A stretch of DNA of 64,000 nucleotides. It comes from Euborellia annulipes (lineage: Eukaryota; Arthropoda; Insecta; Dermaptera; Anisolabididae). This document shows, one piece after another, positions 57,745 through 64,000 of this stretch. How positions within the stretch are numbered: position 1 is the stretch's first letter; the number at the start of each line of letters is the position of its first letter. Position numbers and translations under genes: made by a program. The notes beneath the pieces were generated by a model, which was given only the letters and a program-made list of their open reading frames with translations, did no database searches and was not told where the DNA came from. The stretch lies in assembly GCA_023213315.1 (NCBI GenBank), contig JAKCPI010009267.1, forward strand, positions 1 through 64,000, read 5' to 3'.

Positions 57745-57830
57745 GCCCACATCTTGTGGGTACGTGGACGGCGACCACGAGCTTCCCTAGCTGTGACTGG
57801 CAGTACTTCTGTTCTTTGCATGTCAGTCTC
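57745..57830 (-). repeat. Short repeat shared with 49.84-49.93 kb
   Basis: CCCACATCTTGTGGGTACGTG and CAGTACTTCTGTTCTTTGCATG are inverted relative to 49840-49930. Source element unknown. Confidence 0.55.
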
Positions 57831-58107
57831 TTCCCTTCTATATTTTCAACAGGCGTCAGGCCGTGCGACAGGCCGGCCTCTTCTATTCCTTCCCTGTCGC
57901 AAAAACCCATGAATTGCGGGAATATTCAGGCGAAGAAAGAAAAACTAAAAATTTTTTTTTTTCCATCATAATCTTGACTTTCCATTACTCACGCTTAAAT
58001 TTTCTTTATATAATCTAACACAACTTATTGCTCCAATTTCCGTATACCCAAAATCATATTCTGAACAAAAAATCTTAATATCAACAATCTAGTATGAGAA
58101 CTTTTTT

Positions 58108-58416
58108 TAATATGATTGTGAGTATGCATTTTGTTGGTGGGCCAAGCGCCCCATGGCCTCCGGGAATTGAGCCCAGGATCTCCAACCATTTCGGTGTCTT
58201 ATCCATTGCAGGCCACCGGAGTCTCGACCTACACCAACAAAAACGAACTTCCCTTATAACCAAATTGACCCGGCATTTCTCTAACAAATGGACACAAAAC
58301 ATAAAGAAAAATGTCTCGCTTACCCGCCGTTTTATAAACCAGAAGGGGGGCAGACATCTGGGTCCCTTCTGGGGAGCTTGGCCCACCAACAAAAAGCATA
58401 CTCACAATCATGTTAA
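58108..58416. mobile_element. TIR element with tRNA-like interior
   Basis: Terminal inverted repeats of about 44 bp: ATGATTGTGAGTATGCATTT.. GTTGGTGGGCCAAGC and GCTTGGCCCACCAAC .. GCATACTCACAATCAT. The minus strand (about 58148-58215) holds TGGCCT..AATGGATAAGACACC..CTGGGCTCAATTCCCGG..AGGCCA, a tRNA-like layout with pairing acceptor and T stems and a B-box-like GGGCTCAATTCCC. Three overlapping 60-112-aa frames run over it on both strands and are mirror images of the repeat. Confidence 0.7.
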
Positions 58417-58599
58417 ATATATCTATGACTAGTTAAGTCCAAATCGAGGTATATTGAATACTAATATCTCATTCAAATATATAGACCTCGAAATATATTT
58501 AAGAAAACCTTGTAAACCAAGACAGAAACAATGAAAACCATGTATGGAGAAATTATTTTTAAATAGACATAAAATGAAAGCATATATTAAGAGATAAAT

Positions 58600-59275
58600 T
58601 TAGTTTGAAAGAAATAAGATAACAGATGGGAATATGGTGAGGAGAGTAGGGTAAGGGTAAGTCAGAGATGCAAATATTAGCAACTTGTGTCTGGGGTGGC
58701 AATTAGATTGGCGAAGGGCTTGAAAGAGAAAGAGCGAGAGAGAGAGAGAGAGAGAGAAGAGAAAGGTCCTAATGACGGGACACAATGGACCCGGTGACAT
58801 GATTGAATTTCGCCTGGACAACGTCCGCCTAAAAGCCAACCAGGAGTAGGTAGGGGGCCCGAGCTAGCACTCATTAGGCGTTCTTAGGCGTAAGTGGTGG
58901 CCGTCACGCGTGACCAACGAATCAAATTAAAACGGATACATGCCTCACACCCTAAAGCAGCCACCTTTTTGGAGCTGGTTCTGGCTTTCAAGCCCTCGTC
59001 GTCGTCCTGTCGTCCGAGTTTAGAAACCGCCGTGCAAATCTTATTAACGCCCGTCCTCCCCCAACGGGTGTGCGAATATATAAGCCATTAGAGAGAGAGA
59101 TGGTCAAGATGCTGGCTCTGGGTTAGGGCCCATCGGACTGCCGACCCACATTAGCCAAGACCCAAACGAAGGACGACGACGTGCCTTGTTTCTCTCCCTG
59201 GCTAGCCTAGCCTTATTTCTCTCTTAATACTTGTCCCTATTTGCATCCCACCAGCAAACCAAACTCACCATTTAT
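58600..59275. other. GC-rich single-copy island
   Basis: The longest unique GC-rich block: GA microsatellite (58732-58760), CATTAGGCGTTCTTAGGCG, GTGGCCGTCACGCGTGACC, TCGTCGTCGTCC. Frames of 65-79 codons on both strands have no recognised domain. Could be regulatory or untranslated. Confidence 0.25.
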
Positions 59276-60582
59276 TACATACAATTAACAACCCAACAAT
59301 ACTTTTAATTCTCCAATCTTGACATATCGACAAGAAAATTTAAGGGATGTGGAATCGGATCACAGACAATTTATTTAAATCATTTGGATTTCTTATAAAA
59401 TAATAAGCTTTGAATTATAAATATTCTTTAGTCTTTATAATCAAAGTCTTAAAGAAAATACTTTTTTTTTAAGTCTTCGGCATCTTAGGCCATTTACACT
59501 TTAACGATACTCAAATTATTTAAGAAAGGGGGAAAAATTATTAGGGTTTACTAAAATTTAGAAGAATTTAAAATAAAAATCAAAGAAAAAAATCTCCAAT
59601 TTACAGCTAAAAAAAATTTCAACGTTTCAATCAACATCGGCAACTGTTGTATTTATTCGCTTTAAAAAGATAACTTGATTTTAACTTTGAAATAAAGTAC
59701 TTTTTTATTAAAAATTTTAAATCATTTTTACTTTTTTGTACGTAAAATCAGATGCAGATCACAGAATTCATGAATTTGATTCAATTTGAACCATTTAAAT
59801 TTGTGTATGTACAACAGGTATACAGTATCTCTGTAAGATGCATAAATTGATACTAGAGCTAAGAGTGACCGGCTAAAACTGCTTTGGTTTTTATATAGGA
59901 CCTCTGTAATAAAATTGTTTAAAATAATAAAACTGCTCTATTATTTTCACTTTACTTCAAATTAAAATTAGGCATACAATGAAAATGTAAAGGGGGCGAT
60001 GGGCCAAAAAAGGTTGGGAACCACTGTTCTAGACCTTAGAACAAATGTGAAACCTGGAAATTAGATATTGGAATGAATTAATTTTTTTTTCCTTTAAAAT
60101 AGGCAACCAGCACATCATACATATTCTATCTCTTTCCAAAAGATTTTCATTATTTTTTTTTTAGATTTTCTCGACTCTTAGCCATGTTTATTTCAATTTT
60201 AAAATTTCCCCACTTAAAGTTACCTTTGCCCCCATTACCGACTAGTGGGTGGGACAATGATAAAAACAATATTAAAAAAATATTATTATTTATAGTCCAC
60301 ATTAAAAAGAATTCGATTCTTTTGCTATTTTGTTTGTTTATTAAAATACATAAAATATTATAGATATATAGAATGGATTGCAATAAAAATAAAAAATTGG
60401 GATATTTATATGTGAATAATTTCTCTTGTTTATAATATTATATATTCAGATTTTTTTTTATTATAGCTTTAATTTAATTAAATTATTCAATTTATTGCAA
60501 AAATAAATTCATTCCATCGATAAAATATATTAATGTATTTACTACAAATAGGCCTATATTGACCATATAAAATTAATTAGAA
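59276..60582. other. AT-rich sequence, no gene seen
   Basis: A faint S1 relic (AAGTCTTCGGCATCTTAGGCC) lies at 59472-59492. No convincing frame. Confidence 0.4.
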
Positions 60583-61404
60583 AAAATCTGGTGTGACTGC
60601 GAACACACAACTTTCTCTTACCCTTCGGTAGAGAAAGTTGTGACGTGCTGGTCACACCAGATTTTTGTGTCGAGATATATTTAGTTTCCCATAGCACCTT
60701 AGTTTCAAACTTGCATTTTAAATGTTGACTGCTTGAAATAAACTATGGTTATTTTTCAAAATTTTAATCTCATATTTGGACATTTTATACACAATATAGA
60801 TTCGTAAATAAATACAAAATTTCATAAGAATTGGAAAAAAAATTTTAAATGCGTAAAAAGTTCCAAAGGGGACCCCCTTTTGAATCGAAATTAACATACA
60901 AATCCCTATAGGAAATTAACATTGGCCAAATGCGAAGATAAGGTAGAAAAATTTAAAACGCGTAGAAAGAGAGAAGATAGTTTTGTGAGAGAAAGAGATA
61001 TGTTTTCTCCGAAAAAAAAAATGGGCGTTTAAATAATAATTGATTTTTAATCTAATAAAAAGAAAAAGATTTAAATTCGGTTACCATGGCAACCATTTAT
61101 TTCTCCTATCTTTCCTATGAAGCACAAGAGTAAAGTGTGCTTCAAACAATTTTGAGGGCAAAACGAGAATATACATTTGAAAGAGCATCTAAAAAATAAT
61201 TGATTTTTGAATTTTAATCAAAATCGTTAGAGCGAATTTTGAGAAAATCGAAAAAAACTGAAAAAGTACATCAGTAAAGTACTAGTACTTTTTGGCCGAT
61301 TTTGATTAAAAGCTTATTTTTCCGGTCACGGGGGTGTTTAACTTAAATATAAAATTTCAGCCTCATAGCTCAATTCCTTCATGCTTAAAATTGAACACAC
61401 ACAG

Positions 61405-61465
<61 letters not shown>

Positions 61466-61618
61466 GACAGACAGACCATGTCGCGAAAACCACTTTTTTG
61501 GATTCAGGGGACCTCAAAACGTGAAGATCCATCAAAATCTCGACATCGAATTTTTGACATGAAACCAATACTTTCTCTCTATATATATATTACATATATA
61601 CATAGGTAGAGAAAGAAA
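60583..61618 (-). mobile_element. Family H element, minus strand, divergent centre
   Basis: Terminal palindrome and TTTGTGTCGAGATATATTTA at 60583-60690, and standard body plus 5' end at about 61076-61618. The ~385 bp between them matches no other H copy and replaces the usual segment around TACTTATAAATTTTACATC. It ends ACATATATACATAGGTAGAG. Confidence 0.8.
61402..61476. repeat. (AC)n microsatellite inside family H
   Basis: A nearly pure AC tract, followed by (AGAC)n, at the position where other H copies have 10-40 bp of GT. It generates a 91-aa histidine/threonine frame that is not a gene. Confidence 0.95.
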
Positions 61619-62551
61619 AGTTAAACTGCTTCAAAGTATTAATTGAAAATCTGGATGTGTTTTTGATATTATCACTTTCTATTTTCTTCTAGGTTTCCCA
61701 AATTCACTCTTATTATAAAAATATTTTGATTTTTTCTGATCTACAAATTAAATATATATGTATTAATAATGGTTTGGCAATACTTTACTATTTTACAATA
61801 AAAAAGAGTATGGGACCTGAAAAATTGTCACACAATATTAATAAGGAAGAGAGTTTGATGCATTCTCTCTATCTCTTAATTTATCAACAACAAATAGTGA
61901 AACAAATTATGAAAATACTTGGATTTTTTTTTAATATAAGAGTTAATTAAGGAAATTGTCAATATTTGAGTTTGTTAATGTCTCATTACTGAGCCAGGAT
62001 TTTTGCTTTAAAAAATATATTTTCAACAGCCAACGATTCGTCCTTGGTTAGTCATTTTCTGAGCTGTCAGTTGTCATACATGTTTGGTAGGCCACTGTAT
62101 TCAGAATTTTTTTTTTTTTATATATATAACAGAAAATTTTGTTTGTTTAAGAAAATATTTTTTTTCTTTTATTACCACTACAATATTTATTTTTTGCCAA
62201 TTGATTCCAAGGCATTATAATATTTTCTAATTTAAATCGCTCTAATTCTTCTACTTTCGGAGAAGATGATCGCAGATTAATAAAGTTCTTTTATTATTTA
62301 TTTAAACTTATGTACAAATGTTGAATAAGCTAATTTCACCCTTCAACAAAGTCTAGAAGAAAGATTTTTCTTTCTCCCATAGTATATATCGAACATTTGT
62401 ATATTGTAACAAAAACCGTAATGTCATAAGGACTGTAATTTCTATGAGATGTTGCAAAACCCGCTAACATCTCTTTTAACTGTAGGCCTCAAGATCCCCG
62501 TCATTTGGAGAGTTTCTTACACAAAGATACACATTGTACACACCGACTTTT

Positions 62552-63330
62552 TTTTTAAAGTGAAACTTTTATTTGATCCTCTCCAATTTTTTCGCTCTTC
62601 TATCAGCATGTTGCGTTACAAACGTCAAAGGCCGTGACCCTACAAGCCATGACGTCACAAGCCGTGACGACAAAAAAAGGAGAATTTTTTTTTTTTTTTA
62701 TTTTTGAAATTCCTATCGGGATCCCCGTTTATTTACCCGAGGTGCTTACGTGTACGGAGACACACACCTCAAACCCAACCGGCCTCTGGCCTAGCCATCT
62801 ACCGGCACCCCGTGAAGTTACATCATTTCCTATCTCTAGCTCCTCCCTCCTGCTCTCGTCTCTAGCTAGTGAACTAATCCTTATTTCTGGTTCCAACCAG
62901 CTCCTTTTATCCAACCTCTTCTATGCTATGGAGGATGTCCTAGTTTGAGGAGGGACTCCCTCAGCACCGGCGTGTAGCCTACTCCTTTCGAAGAATGCAT
63001 CACTGAGAGGGAACCTTCTTTACGTCCCTTCCACAGGACGGGATGTCACAGCAACTCCCTCTCCTCGTAGAGTTGCCTGAGGGCTATTGTGGAAAGATCC
63101 TATATTCCAATCCAGGGCTTGCTTGAGGATTTGTTTACATTAAATAAATATTTTTTATTTAATGAAAAATCCCGCATGCCAAGGATTTGAACAGGGATCT
63201 TCTTTGCAGAAGCTGACACCCTAGCTCACTACACCAGCAGCCCTCCTCAAAAAGGAGAATTAAATTTAACATACAGTATATGACGAATTATAAAAAAATA
63301 ATTGTGAGATTTAATTATTCATTTTTAAAT
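62552..63330 (-). repeat. Inverted segmental duplication, copy B (contains S2)
   Basis: Reverse-complement partner of 51380-51578, interrupted by S2 at 62687-63248. Contains GCCATGACGTCACAAGCC. Confidence 0.85.
62687..63248 (-). mobile_element. tRNA-derived SINE family S2, minus strand
   Basis: Exact 13-bp TSD AAAAAGGAGAATT at 62674-62686 and 63249-63261; T-run at the left is the A tail. Minus-strand head GGGCTGCTGGTGTAGTGAGC (A box) and CCTGTTCAAATCC (B box). The body is nearly the same as at 38.1 kb over about 500 bp. The 104-aa and 61-aa frames inside are incidental. Confidence 0.92.
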
Positions 63331-63590
63331 TGATAAAATATAATTTTTAAAATAATTTAAAATGATTCAAATCCTCAATTGCTAAATAAATATTGTTCTT
63401 AGTTTTTAACATGCTACTATTGATTTCCCATTGTCAATCCTCATTTTCCAATTATTAAGCTGAGAATAAAAACGCGATTTTAATACCCCTAATTCAATAA
63501 TTTTCTGAAAATTTTCAGTTAAACACCTACGATCCGAAAAAAAGTTTCACTTGTATCATGGTTTCATAAAACCACACAATAATTTTTTTT

Positions 63591-63850
63591 TTTTATGGAA
63601 TGGGTGTATAAGGTTCGAAGACCTATAAGGACCAGTGGTCACATGCAGCCAGGAAGAAAATAAAAACAAAAGGGGAACTCAACTGCGGGAACTGAGAAGA
63701 TCCCTGTTAAGATTAGTCTTAAAAGTCTGAAGATTGTAGGTTTTGGGGAAGATAGAAGCAGGGAGCTTGTTCCAATCACGGGAGGTCATGGGCACAAAGG
63801 AAGATTGGAATTGACTAGTTCTGTTGTTCTTCTTTCTTCTCATACCTTGC
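63591..63850 (-). mobile_element. LINE 3' end, minus strand
   Basis: Same 3' UTR as 51256-51351 (minus strand: TTCTTCCTGGCTGCATGTGA .. ACACCCATTCC) with an A tail seen as T-run at 63582-63593. 5' truncated. Confidence 0.88.
63679..63837 (-). pseudogene. Reverse-transcriptase C-terminal fragment of LINE ORF2, copy 2
   Basis: Minus-strand frame: SSFVPMTSRDWNKLPASIFP, then KTYNLQTFKTNLNRDLL, ending TGA. It differs from the 51-kb copy by a few residues (T for S, D for H), so both derive from one family. Confidence 0.8.
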
Positions 63851-64000
63851 AATTATTTTTTAACTAGACGCTAAGCAGGGGGTACCGCTGCGATTTACGG
63901 AACGAAATATTCTCAACTCCTTTCATGATTAGCTCTTTCTGAGATATTTTGGTACGGACAGAGGATTGACAATTATATATACCCTAGATAGATCCCCTCT

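Noticed and set aside
58081..58432. Overlapping 103-, 112- and 60-aa open frames
   Set aside because: They mirror each other across the terminal inverted repeats of the 58.1-kb element.
61334..61609. 91-aa frame rich in His/Thr
   Set aside because: Translation of the (AC)n tract inside an H element.
62634..62948. 104-aa frame
   Set aside because: Falls across the TSD, T-run and body of SINE S2; no coding signature.
63679..63837. Intact LINE capable of movement
   Set aside because: Only the C-terminal tail remains; the polymerase and endonuclease are absent at both LINE loci.

Overview
The window is a repeat-dominated, AT-rich stretch of an animal nuclear genome, most likely an invertebrate. 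The evidence is the absence of long open frames, GT-AG-like splice signals, tRNA-derived SINEs with target-site duplications (TSDs), LINE 3' ends with poly(A) or AAAT tails, hAT-type MITEs with 8-bp TSDs, and Penelope-type inverted terminal sequences. I cannot name the species. No complete host protein-coding gene is visible. It reads as a gene desert or a very large intron in which single-copy, somewhat GC-richer islands (about 200-500 bp) are separated by layers of transposons.

Main repeat families, named here for convenience. (1) Family H: about 15 full or partial copies, full length about 700 bp. The 5' end is a short AT-rich hairpin starting ACTTTCTCTTACC, the body contains a (GT)n tract, and the 3' end is a ~90-bp palindrome ending TCACACCAGATTTTT. 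The 5' sequence recurs inverted inside the 3' palindrome, which resembles non-autonomous Helentrons (HINE/DINE-like). (2) Family S1: ~260-bp tRNA-headed SINE, about ten copies, several with clean TSDs. (3) Family S2: ~540-bp tRNA-headed SINE, two copies. (4) Inverted-terminus elements whose arms carry a CUGANGA / hairpin / GAAAC-GUH motif with complementary flanks, i.e. a hammerhead-ribozyme-like fold as known from Penelope-like elements. (5) hAT-type elements (12669-12977, 5027-5377, 32762-33024, 20545-23300). (6) A pogo/Tc1-like element at 22150-23113 with a decayed transposase tail. (7) LINE 3' ends, two of which still encode the reverse-transcriptase C terminus.

Layout. 1-7.6 kb: SINE-in-MITE nest, H copy with SINE, hAT MITE, and a 168-bp palindrome. 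7.6-9.2 kb: a candidate spliced transcription unit, two short protein-like frames and a LINE-like 3' end. 9.3-10.5 kb: tandem duplication of a decayed minus-strand coding segment. 11-17.2 kb: S1, hAT and H copies around a GC-rich island. 17.2-20.5 kb: little recognisable. 20.5-27.3 kb: a single H element opened by three nested insertions, themselves containing a higher-order tandem repeat, a pogo-like element, two more H copies and ribozyme-like inverted repeats. 28.5-30.5 kb: H copies. 30.5-34 kb: islands and one hAT MITE. 34-36.3 kb: H copy with S1, and a GC-rich triple hairpin. 36.8-37.1 kb: a fragment of a widely dispersed protein family (ERFHQD motif). 38 kb: S2. 39.7-40.5 kb: ribozyme-like inverted repeats. 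42-46.9 kb: H copies. 47.8-49.8 kb: repeat-rich segment duplicated in tandem, one copy still the empty site for two SINEs. 50.9-51.6 and 62.5-63.9 kb: LINE 3' ends beside an inverted segmental duplication. 52-60 kb: islands plus decayed elements. 60.6-61.6 kb: a divergent H copy.

The elements do not form a pathway. They form a stratigraphy in which insertion order can be read from nesting and TSDs. The strongest candidate for something biologically unusual is the set of hammerhead-like motifs with covarying stems carried in inverted pairs.
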